Below are positions 33,936-41,660 of a stretch of DNA of 64,000 nt, one piece after another. Positions within the stretch are counted from its first letter, which is position 1, and each line of letters begins with the position of its first letter. The stretch is from NCBI GenBank assembly GCA_963844405.1, contig CAWJNZ010000007.1, positions 434,001 through 498,000 on the forward strand, written 5' to 3'. The DNA comes from DASSUW01 sp963844405 (lineage in GTDB: Bacteria; Actinomycetota; Thermoleophilia; Solirubrobacterales; Solirubrobacteraceae). Under the pieces are notes generated by a model, which was not told the DNA's origin, made no database searches, and worked only from the letters and a program-made list of their open reading frames with translations. A program made the position numbers and the translations under genes.

Positions 33936-35437
33936 GCCGCCGCCGCCTCCTTCCCGAGTCCGTGAGCCGCCTTCAGGAGCGCCGGCTCGTCCGCCTCGGA
34001 GGCCGGCATCTCGGCCGTCACCGCGCCGCGGTAGACGACGAGGGTGCGGTCGCAGACGAGCTGGATCTCCGGCAGCTCCGACGTGAAGAGGAGCACCGCC
34101 GCGCCGGCCTCGGCCAGTTCTCGCAGCAGCGCGTAGATCTGGCGCTTGGTGCCGACGTCGATGCCGCGCGTGGGGTCGAAGCAGAGCATCGTGGTGAAGC
34201 CGGCCGCCAGCCAGCGGGCGATCGTCAGCTTCTGCTGGTTGCCGCCGGAGAGGCGGCGCGCCTGCCGCTGCGCCCGCGTGTCGATCGACAGGGCCTCGAT
34301 GGCGCTCTCTACGCGCCGGGTCTCGTCAGCCCGGTTGATCGGCCCCCAGCGCGTGAAGCGGTTGTAGAGAGGGGTGGCGATGTTCTCGCGGATCGGCCGC
34401 TGCGGCAGGAGCGCGAGCACGCGGTCCGCCGGCACGAGCACGACGCCGGCGCGGATCGCCTCGTACGGGTGGCGGGGGGTGAACGGCTTGCCGTCGACGA
34501 TCATCTCGCCGCTCGGCGGCTTGCGATCGCCGGCCAGGTAGTCGAAGAGCTCCTCCTGGCCCTGGCCCTCGAGAGCGGCGACGCCGAGGATCTCGCCGGC
34601 GCGCAGCTCGAAGGACACGCCGTCCGGGTCGTCGCCGACCACGAGGTTGCGCACCTCGAGCGTGATCTCGCCGGCCGTGCCGCCGACCTCGACGTCCGTG
34701 ACCTCGGTCTCCTCGACCGCGGTCTCGATCGCCTGGGCGAGCTTCGAGACCGACTCGCCGAGCATCAGCTCGACGATCTTCTCCTCCTCACCCGGCTTCG
34801 GCACGAGCGTGCCGACGGTGCGACCGTCGCGCAGGACGCTGGCGCGGTCGCACAGCGCGCTGACCTCGGCCAGGCGGTGGGAGATGAAGAGCACGGAGCG
34901 GCCGCGATCGCGCCACTCGCGCATGACGGTGAAGACCTTCTCGGCGAGGTCGGAGGGCAGGGCGGCCGTGATCTCGTCGAGCATCAGCAGCTGGGGGTCG
35001 CTGGCCAGCGCGCGGGCGAGGTCGAGCATGCGCAGCGTGGGCAGCGGGAGGTCGCTCGTCATCTCCGTCAGGTCGACCTTGAGCTCCATGCGCTCGAGCC
35101 ATTCGCGCACGCCCGCGATCGGGGTGCGCGTGAGGCGCATGTTCTGGGCGACCGTGAGGTCCGGCAGCAGCGCCGGATCCTGGTAGACGGGGGCGAGGCC
35201 CGCCCGGCGGGCGCGCTCGGGCGACCCGATGCGGAGGTCCTTGCCGTTGAGCTGGATGGTGCCCGCGTCGTGGCGGATGACGCCGGTGAGGATCTTCACG
35301 AGCGTGCTCTTGCCGGCGCCGTTGGCGCCGAGCAGCGCGTGGATCTCGCCCGGCTCGACGATGAGCTCGGCGGACTTGAGCGCGACGACCGGGCCGTAGC
35401 GCTTCGCGACGTTGCGAACTTCGAGTAGGGATGACAT
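33932..35437 (-). CDS. sugar ABC transporter ATP-binding protein (tandem NBD)
   Basis: A 501-residue fused double ATPase of the RbsA/MglA type. The first domain has Walker A GANGAGKST (about residue 38) and Walker B LLMLDEITAALP; its signature stretch (DLPLPTLRMLDLARAL) departs from the usual LSGGQ-like form. The second domain has the typical degenerate Walker A (ALEGQGQEELF), a full signature LSGGNQQKLTIARWL, and FDPTRGIDVGTK. It powers import by the two downstream permeases. A 100-base gap with hairpins separates it from the binding-protein gene. Confidence 0.93.
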   Translation of the reverse strand: MSSLLEVRNVAKRYGPVVALKSAELIVEPGEIHALLGANGAGKSTLVKILTGVIRHDAGTIQLNGKDLRIGSPERARRAGLAPVYQDPALLPDLTVAQNMRLTRTPIAGVREWLERMELKVDLTEMTSDLPLPTLRMLDLARALASDPQLLMLDEITAALPSDLAEKVFTVMREWRDRGRSVLFISHRLAEVSALCDRASVLRDGRTVGTLVPKPGEEEKIVELMLGESVSKLAQAIETAVEETEVTDVEVGGTAGEITLEVRNLVVGDDPDGVSFELRAGEILGVAALEGQGQEELFDYLAGDRKPPSGEMIVDGKPFTPRHPYEAIRAGVVLVPADRVLALLPQRPIRENIATPLYNRFTRWGPINRADETRRVESAIEALSIDTRAQRQARRLSGGNQQKLTIARWLAAGFTTMLCFDPTRGIDVGTKRQIYALLRELAEAGAAVLLFTSELPEIQLVCDRTLVVYRGAVTAEMPASEADEPALLKAAHGLGKEAAAA

Positions 35438-35447
35438 ATGCGGCTTA

Positions 35448-35518
35448 CTCGCACTCGCAAGCTCGTGCGAGCGCCTTGGTTGGCATTACTGGGGGCGCGA
35501 GCTTACGCCCGCGCCCCC
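35448..35518 (-). promoter_or_regulatory. two intergenic hairpins between binding-protein and ATPase genes
   Basis: CTCGCAC (35448-35454) pairs with GTGCGAG (35465-35471), and GGGGGCGCG (35491-35499) pairs with CGCGCCCCC (35510-35518). They lie between the gene for the abundant binding protein and the ATPase. Such hairpins often stabilise the upstream mRNA or partly terminate transcription so the binding protein exceeds the membrane subunits. That role is inferred. Confidence 0.55.
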
Positions 35519-35537
35519 GGGAATGCGTTCTGGCCTA

Positions 35538-36602
35538 CTACGGGCCCTGGCAGCCCGTGAGCTGGTCCTTCTCGTAGGTCGTGTACGGCTCCACGATCAT
35601 CTGGCTCGAGTACGTGGGCGGGAGCTTCGGGTCGTAGAACTCGTTGATCTTGTCCTCGGCCGACTCCATGTCCCAGACCTCGGGCGTGAGCGTGGTGACC
35701 TTCTCCGGCTCCTCGCCGTTGAGGGCCTGGATCGCGATCGCCGTGCCGACGCCGCCGATGGCCGCCGGGTTGGTGACCGCGGCACCCGGAGCGCCGCCCT
35801 TCAGCTGCTCCAGGAACTTGTTGTTGTCGGCGCCGATGACCGGCACGTCCTCCTTGCCGGCCTTCTTGAGCGCGTCGACGACGACGTAGTCGATGCCGGA
35901 CGTCCAGAACCCGTCGACCTGCGTGTTCGAGTTCAGGATGTCGTTGGCCTGCTTGCCGGCCGGGGCGAACGACCAGTCGGTGAAGGTCTCCTTGACGACC
36001 TTCATGCCCGGGTTGGCCTCGATGACCTCCATGAAGCCCTTGTGGCGGTCGTCGTCGGCCGGCACGCCGCTGATGCCGCGCATCTCGACGATGTTGCCCT
36101 TGCCGCCGAGGTTGTCGGCGAGCCACTGGGCGCCGAGGCGACCGTACTCGACCTGGTCGTTGGTGACGACGTAGGCCTCCGGCGCGGTCACGGCCTGGTC
36201 GACGGCCACGACGACGATGTCGCGGGCGGCGGCCTCCTTGATGACCGGGTTGAGGGCCTCACGGTCGGCCGGGTTGACGATGATGGCGTTCGCACCCGAC
36301 GAGATCAGGTTGCGGATGCCGGCGATCTGGGCGCTGGCGTCGCCGTTGACGTTGTGGACCAGCACCTCGTCGACCTGCCCTGAGGCCAGCGACTGCGCCT
36401 TCACCGAGCAGATCATCTCTTCGCGCCAGCCGTTACCCACCAGGGTGTTGCTGACGCCGATCTTGTAGGTCTTCTCCTCCGACGAACCGCCGCCGGAAGT
36501 GCTGCCTCCGCCGCCCTCGTCTTCGCCGCAACCAGCGGCTACCAGGGCAAGAAGCCCGACGAGGAGCGCGAGAAGCGCGAATGGACGAGCCCGAGGACTC
36601 AT
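35538..36602 (-). CDS. sugar ABC transporter substrate-binding lipoprotein
   Basis: About 354 residues, a periplasmic-binding-protein type I (RbsB/XylF-like) lipoprotein. The ATG at 36602 follows AGGAGGAGG at 11-12 bases; the frame is open further upstream. Signal and lipobox are LLALLVGLLALVAAGCG (Cys near residue 26), then a Gly/Ser linker. The binding domain starts YKIGVSNTLVGNGWREEMICSVKAQ and includes the hinge-type NPADREALNPVIKEA. It captures the sugar for the two permeases. Two further cysteines (MICSV, LTGCQGP at the C-terminus) could form a disulfide. Confidence 0.92.
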   Translation of the reverse strand: MSPRARPFALLALLVGLLALVAAGCGEDEGGGGSTSGGGSSEEKTYKIGVSNTLVGNGWREEMICSVKAQSLASGQVDEVLVHNVNGDASAQIAGIRNLISSGANAIIVNPADREALNPVIKEAAARDIVVVAVDQAVTAPEAYVVTNDQVEYGRLGAQWLADNLGGKGNIVEMRGISGVPADDDRHKGFMEVIEANPGMKVVKETFTDWSFAPAGKQANDILNSNTQVDGFWTSGIDYVVVDALKKAGKEDVPVIGADNNKFLEQLKGGAPGAAVTNPAAIGGVGTAIAIQALNGEEPEKVTTLTPEVWDMESAEDKINEFYDPKLPPTYSSQMIVEPYTTYEKDQLTGCQGP

Positions 36603-36645
36603 GGGGACGGTGACCCTCCTCCTGAGATTTGACATGACGTACAGC

Positions 36646-37428
36646 TCACCGGGCACCCTCCAGCACCCTTGCCGCCCGGCGGGCGTGCTCCGCGTATGCC
36701 GCGTCGAACAGACGGCGCGACTCGTCGGCGCCCACCACCGACGCGCTCGTGAGGACCGGGGGCATCGCCCCCTGCTCCACGAGCCGCGCCGCGGTGCGGA
36801 CCTTGACCTCGTTGGCGAGCGCGACCGCCGCGATCGTCGAGCCCGGACCCACGGGGGTGTCCAGCCCGTCGAGCGTGACGAGGGCGTCCGCCGGCGGCGT
36901 ACGAAGGTCGAGCACGACGTCGGCGTGATCGCGCAGGCGCGATCCCGTCGAGTGCGTGCTCTCCCCCGCCTCGGTCGCCGCGAGCGAGGTGACGGCGATC
37001 ACCGCGAGCCCGCGCTCGCGGGCGCCGCGCGCCACCTCGATCGGCACCGCGCCGAGCCCGGACGCGCTGAACACCATCATCGCGTCGGGCGGGCGCAGGT
37101 CGAAGTTGCGCAGGACGACCTCGCCAAGGCCCTCCATGCGCTCGATGAACATCGCCTGGCGCTGCCCGTTGGCGCCCACCACCTGCGTGTGGAACGTCAT
37201 CGACAGCTCGACGATCGGATGGAAGCCGGGATACGACCCGTAGCGCGGGAACATCTCCTCGACCGCGATGCGGGAGTGCCCGGTGCCGAAGAGGTGCACG
37301 AGGCCGCCGGCGCCGATCGCGGCGGCGCACAGCTCGGCCGCCTGGTCGAGCTCGGCGTCCTGGTCCGCGATCCGCTCGAGCAGCTCGCGGGCGACGTCGA
37401 GGTAGCTGCCCGTGGTCGTGGCGATCAC
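36646..37428 (-). CDS. SIS-domain sugar isomerase-like protein
   Basis: A 260-residue protein with a sugar isomerase (SIS) domain: GLVHLFGTGHSRIAVEEMFPRYG (phosphosugar loop), MMVFSASGLGAVPIEVARGARERG and VIAVTSLA. The length and layout match UPF0309-type proteins that bind phosphosugars or N-acetyl sugars. It starts with GTG at 37428, overlapping the stop of the Gfo/Idh gene by 4 bases, and precedes the binding-protein gene by 43 bases, so it belongs to the importer operon. Isomerase or deaminase role for the imported sugar is inferred. Confidence 0.87.
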   Translation of the reverse strand: MIATTTGSYLDVARELLERIADQDAELDQAAELCAAAIGAGGLVHLFGTGHSRIAVEEMFPRYGSYPGFHPIVELSMTFHTQVVGANGQRQAMFIERMEGLGEVVLRNFDLRPPDAMMVFSASGLGAVPIEVARGARERGLAVIAVTSLAATEAGESTHSTGSRLRDHADVVLDLRTPPADALVTLDGLDTPVGPGSTIAAVALANEVKVRTAARLVEQGAMPPVLTSASVVGADESRRLFDAAYAEHARRAARVLEGAR

Positions 37429-38522
37429 CCCGCCACCGCCGCCTGGTCCGGCGCGCCCGCCAGGTCCGGGTCGACCTCGATCGGCTCCCAACGGCCGCTG
37501 CGCATCGAGCGGTAGCAGGCGTCGAGCGCGCAGTTGACCATGTAGCCGTCGACGAAGTCCTCGCGCGGCGCGGCGCCGCTGCGGAAGCAGTCGACGAAGT
37601 GGCGCAGCTCCTGGCTGTAGCCGTAGGCGCGCGCCTCGTCGGGGAGCGGGTAGACCCAGCCGGTCTCGGCGTCGGCCTTCTCGATCAGGTAGCCGGCGGG
37701 GTTGGTGATGAAGCCGCGGATCGGGGTGCTCAGCGTGTCGGTGACGAGCCGGCCCTCGGTGCCGGTGACCTCGTTGCGCAGCTCCATGCCGCCCTTCATG
37801 GACCAGCTCGCCTCGGTGATCGAGATGCCGCCGTTGGCGAACTTGATCAGCGCCACCGCGTTGTCCTCGCCGGTGGTCTTGTCTCCGTGGCTGAGCGTGG
37901 CGCCCCAGGCGAACGCCTCGGTCATCGCCACGTCCTTGCCGAAGAAGTAGCGGGCGGCCTCGATCGTGTGGCAGCCCATGTCGAGCAGAGCGCCGCCGCC
38001 GGCCGTTTCGACGTCCCAGAAGTGCGGGGCGTGCGGGCCGGAGTGGGCCTCGCGGGCGCGGACCGAGATGACGTCGCCGATCGCGCCGGACTCGATCATC
38101 TCGCGCGCCTTGACGACGCTCGGCGAGAAGACCTCGGTCTCGGCGTAGCCGTGCATGACGCCGGCCTCGCGGACGATGCGGACGATCTCCGCCGCCTCCT
38201 CCGCGTTGCGGGCCAGCGGCTTGGTGCAGACGATCGCCTTGCCGGCGGCCGCCGCGGTGCGGATGGCCTCGACGTGCAGGTGGTTCGGCAGCGCCACAAC
38301 CACGATCTGCACCTCGTCGTCCGCGCACAGCGACTCGACGTCGGTGTACTGGCGGGGGACGTCGTGGCGGCGGCCGAGGTCCTCCGCGCGCTCCGCGCTG
38401 CGGGAGTAGTTGGCGACCACCCGGGCTCCGGGCACGTCGTCGAGTCCTGCCATGTAGAACTCGGCGACGAATCCGGAACCCAGCAGTCCGAGGTTCACTG
38501 TCTGGTGCTGTCCGTGCGGCAT
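37425..38522 (-). CDS. Gfo/Idh/MocA-family oxidoreductase (second)
   Basis: About 365 residues from the ATG at 38522. The NAD(P) fold is LGLLGSGFVAEFYMAGL, the EKP-equivalent is AIVCTKPLARN (Thr-Lys-Pro instead of Glu-Lys-Pro), and the catalytic-region block is GGALLDMGCHTIEAARYF. It heads an operon running through SIS, binding protein, ATPase, two permeases and the MetE-like gene. It may oxidise the imported sugar or its derivative. Only about 21% of the surrounding genes differ in strand: the divergent SDR gene starts 48 bases away with an operator-like site between. Confidence 0.92.
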   Translation of the reverse strand: MPHGQHQTVNLGLLGSGFVAEFYMAGLDDVPGARVVANYSRSAERAEDLGRRHDVPRQYTDVESLCADDEVQIVVVALPNHLHVEAIRTAAAAGKAIVCTKPLARNAEEAAEIVRIVREAGVMHGYAETEVFSPSVVKAREMIESGAIGDVISVRAREAHSGPHAPHFWDVETAGGGALLDMGCHTIEAARYFFGKDVAMTEAFAWGATLSHGDKTTGEDNAVALIKFANGGISITEASWSMKGGMELRNEVTGTEGRLVTDTLSTPIRGFITNPAGYLIEKADAETGWVYPLPDEARAYGYSQELRHFVDCFRSGAAPREDFVDGYMVNCALDACYRSMRSGRWEPIEVDPDLAGAPDQAAVAG

Positions 38523-38532
38523 CGGTCTAGTT

Positions 38533-38540
38533 GTGTAGAC
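38533..38540. promoter_or_regulatory. GntR/HutC-type operator-like site (GTGTAGAC)
   Basis: GTGTAGAC lies in the 48-base gap between the divergent Gfo/Idh-importer operon and the SDR-ROK pair. It fits GTNTANAC and matches the sites at 18573 and 26039 in position and sequence context. One site here could repress both directions. Confidence 0.6.
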
Positions 38541-38570
38541 AGGTGGCAACCTAGTAGCGAGACGGGAGCG

Positions 38571-39281
38571 ATGTCAAGCAGCGTACGCACCGGCGGGGAC
38601 GGCCGCGTCGCCGTCGTGACCGGAGCCGGCGGAGGGATCGGCGGGGCCGTCGCCCGCGCCTTCGAGGCGGCCGGCTACGCCGTCCTCGGCGTGGATCGCG
38701 AGCAGGCGGACCTCACCGACGCGGCGCAGGTCGCGCGCGTGGTCGAGCAGTTGGAGCGGCTCGACGTGGTCGTCTGCGCGCATGGCGGGAGCGGGCGCCG
38801 ATTCGGCGACGGACCCGTCGACGAATGCACCGAAGAGGGCTGGGACCGGACGCTGGAGATGAACCTGAAGAGCGTGTTCCTCGTCTGCCGTGCGGCGGTG
38901 CCGGCGCTGCGCGCGGGCGGCGGGGGCGCGATCGTCACGGTCGCCTCGGTGCTCGGGATGGTGGGTGGCGATCGCGACTTCGCCACGCATGCGTATGCGG
39001 CTTCGAAGGGCGGGCTGATCGCGCTGACGCGCGCGATGGCGGTCTCGTACGCGGCCGACGGGATCCGCTGCAACGTGGTCTGCCCGGGCCTGATCGCCAC
39101 GCCGATGAGCGCCCGCGCCCAGGGCGATCCGGAGATCCGGCAGCGGCTCGGCGAGCTGCAGCCGCTGACCGGCGACTTCGGGCGGCCCGAGGACGTCGCG
39201 GAGGCCGCCCTCTATCTCGCTTCGGCTCCCTTCGTGACCGGCACGGTGCTGACCGTCGACGGCGGGTGGACCGCGCGGTGA
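38571..39281 (+). CDS. short-chain dehydrogenase/reductase (second)
   Basis: A 236-residue SDR from the ATG at 38571: cofactor loop VVTGAGGGIGGAVARAFE, Asp at the end of strand 2 (LGVDREQ) favouring NAD, the strand-4 segment VVCAHGGSG in place of NNAG, catalytic Ser in TVASVLGM, and YAASKGGLIALTRAMA for the Tyr/Lys pair. The C-terminus is VTGTVLTVDGGW. It overlaps the ROK kinase start by 4 bases. It is divergent from the importer operon and probably acts in the same sugar pathway. Confidence 0.92.
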   Translation: MSSSVRTGGDGRVAVVTGAGGGIGGAVARAFEAAGYAVLGVDREQADLTDAAQVARVVEQLERLDVVVCAHGGSGRRFGDGPVDECTEEGWDRTLEMNLKSVFLVCRAAVPALRAGGGGAIVTVASVLGMVGGDRDFATHAYAASKGGLIALTRAMAVSYAADGIRCNVVCPGLIATPMSARAQGDPEIRQRLGELQPLTGDFGRPEDVAEAALYLASAPFVTGTVLTVDGGWTAR

Positions 39282-40165
39282 GCGTCCACCTCGGGCTCGA
39301 CCTCGGCGGCACGAACATCAAGGCCGCCGTCATCGACTCGTCGCCGCGCGTGCTCGCCACGGACTCGTGCCCGACCCGGGCGGCCGAGGGGCCGGAGGCG
39401 GTGCTGGACCGGGTCGCCGCCCTCGGCCGCGCGGTCTGCGAGCCGTTCGGCGAGCCGGCGTCGGCCGGTCTCGCGCTGCCCGGCCACTTCGACGCGGCGA
39501 CGGGCACGGGCTCGCTGCTGCCGAATCTGCTCGGCGACTGGGCGGGCCGGCCGATCGCGGGACCGGTCGGCGAGCGGCTCGGCCTGCCCGTCACGCTGGT
39601 CAACGACGTCCGCGCGCTCACGTTGGCCGAGCTGCGGCTCGGGGCCGGGCGCGGCGCCCGCGACCTCGTCTGCATCGCGCTCGGCACCGGCGTCGGCGGC
39701 GGGGTGGTGATCGACGGCCGGCTCCACCTCGGGCTCGGCCACGCGGGCGAGATCGGTCACACGACCGTCGACCCCGACGGCCCGCTCTGCGGCTGCGGCA
39801 ACCGCGGCTGCCTCGACCGGATGGCCGGCGCGGACGCGATCGCGGCGGCGGCCGGCCACGAGACGGTGGCCGACGCTGCGGCCGCCGCGCGGGCCGGCGA
39901 CGCCCGTGCCATCGCTGCCTTCGAGCGCGCCGGGGAGCACGTGGGCCGCGTCCTGGCCGGCGCGGTCGTCCTGCTCTGGCCCGAGCGCGTCGTGGTCGGC
40001 GGCGGCGTGGCCGACGCGGGCGAGCTCCTGCTCGAGCCGCTGCGTGCCGAGCTGCGCCGCCGCGCCTGCGTCGCGCCGGTCGACCGGATCGCCGTGGTCC
40101 GCGCCGAGCTCGGGCCGCACGCCGGCGCGGCGGGCGCCGCGCTGTGGGGCGCCGACGCGGGGTGA
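39278..40165 (+). CDS. ROK-family sugar kinase
   Basis: A 295-residue ROK protein without a DNA-binding domain, so a kinase rather than a repressor. ATP loop LGLDLGGTNIKAAVID, catalytic Asp in VTLVNDVRALTLAEL, GTGVGGGVVIDG, and the zinc-binding ROK motif GEIGHTTV ... CGCGNRGCLD with three Cys. The start is GTG at 39278, overlapping the SDR stop. It likely phosphorylates the sugar imported by the neighbouring ABC system (glucose, N-acetylmannosamine or allose are family substrates). Confidence 0.92.
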   Translation: MSVHLGLDLGGTNIKAAVIDSSPRVLATDSCPTRAAEGPEAVLDRVAALGRAVCEPFGEPASAGLALPGHFDAATGTGSLLPNLLGDWAGRPIAGPVGERLGLPVTLVNDVRALTLAELRLGAGRGARDLVCIALGTGVGGGVVIDGRLHLGLGHAGEIGHTTVDPDGPLCGCGNRGCLDRMAGADAIAAAAGHETVADAAAAARAGDARAIAAFERAGEHVGRVLAGAVVLLWPERVVVGGGVADAGELLLEPLRAELRRRACVAPVDRIAVVRAELGPHAGAAGAALWGADAG

Positions 40166-40186
40166 ACCGCCTCGGTCAGCGCGCGT

Positions 40187-41653
40187 TCAAGCCGTCACCA
40201 CCGCACCGCCGCGGCGCGGATCGCCGCCGCCGTGGAGCTCGCCGGTGGTCGGCTCGCGCTCGACCGCCTGGCAGCCGCCGAAGAAGAGGTTGCGGTCTCG
40301 GAACCAGGCGAGCGTGCGGCCCTCCGCCTCCAGCCCCGCCGCCTCGATCCCCGGCTCGGCGTAGACGACGGCGTCCTCGAAGTGCAGCCGCGGCGCGTCG
40401 ACCGCCTCGGCCGCCCCCATCCCGCGGTCGATGACGTTGACGATCACCTGCAGCAGCGTCGAGCGGATGCGGTTGGAGCCCGCCGAGCCGAGCGCCAGCT
40501 CGGGCGCGCCGTCGCGCCCCAGCACGACGGTCGGGGCCATCATCGACGGCAGGCGCCGCCCCGGCGGGTGGGTGAAGAAGCCCAGCGGCGACAGGTCCTG
40601 CTCGCCCATCATGTTGTTCACGTGGACGCCGGTGCCGGGCACGACGACGCCCGACCCTTCGCCGTTCGTGCAGGTGACCGAGCACGCCCAGCCGTCGCCG
40701 TCGATCACCGAGAGGTGCGTCGTGGAGCCGAGCCGGCTCGCCATGAAGCGCTCGAGGAACCCCGGCTCGGCCAGGCCGGCGAGGAACTCCGGCGTACGCT
40801 CGGCCTGGGCCCGCTCCATGACGTCGACGAGCGCGACGGGGTCGGGGTGCCCCTCGCGCCGCTCGAGCAGGGCGAGCGCGTAGGCGAGCAGCGTGCCGCC
40901 GGCGCTCGGCGGCGGGTTGGTCAGCACGTCGCGACCGCGGTAGCTGACGTGGACCGGCTCGCGCGGGATGGCCTCGTAGGCGGCGAGGTCCGAGGCCGCC
41001 AGCGCGCCGCCCAGCTCGCACACGCGCTGCGTGATGGCGGCGGCGATGTCGCCCTCGTAGAACGGCTTCGCCCCCTCGTCGCCGAGCCGCTCGAGCGAGA
41101 GCGCGAGCTCGGGGTCGCGCAGGACGTCCCCCTCACGCGGGACACGACCCTCGGGCATGAACAGCGCCCGCGCCCCCGGGGTGGACGAGTAGATCGGGGC
41201 GAGGATCTCGAAGACGTACGCCTGCTCGGCGTTGACCGTCACGCCGGCGCGGGCGAGCGCCGCGGCCGGCGCCGCGAGGTCGCCGAGCGGGACCGTGCCG
41301 AACCGGGCCGCGGCGGCGCACACCCCCGCGGGCGTGCCGTAGGCCCCGCAGGACGCGGCGCCGATGTGGAAGACCTGCACCGCGTCCCCGAACGAGACGT
41401 CGACCGCGATCAGCGGCGCGTCGGCGCGCCGGCCCGGCGCCGCCACGAAGAAGTCGAGCAGCACCGGCTCGCCGTCGGGCGGCACGACGAGCATGTAGCC
41501 GCCCGCCCCGAGCCCGGTGAGCAGCGGCTCGGCGACGAACGAGGTGAGCATGGCCGCGACCGCGGCGTCGACCGCGTTGCCGCCGGCGCGGAGGATCTCG
41601 GCGCCGGCGGAGGCGGTCAGCGGATGACCTGCGGCGACGATCCCGCGCGTCAC
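40187..41653 (-). CDS. gamma-glutamyltransferase family protein
   Basis: A 488-residue Ntn-hydrolase of the gamma-glutamyltranspeptidase family. The N-terminal block ASAGAEILRAGGNAVDAAVA and the self-cleavage site at GSTTHLSVIDGDG (catalytic Thr before His) are present, followed by GEQDLSPLGFF, RRLPSMMAPT and GSAGSNRIRSTLLQVI. There is no signal peptide, so it is probably cytoplasmic; substrate could be glutathione analogues, mycothiol-related or gamma-glutamyl metabolites. It lies between the sugar region and ftsZ, downstream of ftsZ on the same strand by 7 bases. Confidence 0.9.
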   Translation of the reverse strand: MTRGIVAAGHPLTASAGAEILRAGGNAVDAAVAAMLTSFVAEPLLTGLGAGGYMLVVPPDGEPVLLDFFVAAPGRRADAPLIAVDVSFGDAVQVFHIGAASCGAYGTPAGVCAAAARFGTVPLGDLAAPAAALARAGVTVNAEQAYVFEILAPIYSSTPGARALFMPEGRVPREGDVLRDPELALSLERLGDEGAKPFYEGDIAAAITQRVCELGGALAASDLAAYEAIPREPVHVSYRGRDVLTNPPPSAGGTLLAYALALLERREGHPDPVALVDVMERAQAERTPEFLAGLAEPGFLERFMASRLGSTTHLSVIDGDGWACSVTCTNGEGSGVVVPGTGVHVNNMMGEQDLSPLGFFTHPPGRRLPSMMAPTVVLGRDGAPELALGSAGSNRIRSTLLQVIVNVIDRGMGAAEAVDAPRLHFEDAVVYAEPGIEAAGLEAEGRTLAWFRDRNLFFGGCQAVEREPTTGELHGGGDPRRGGAVVTA

Positions 41654-41660
41654 GGCGCGA

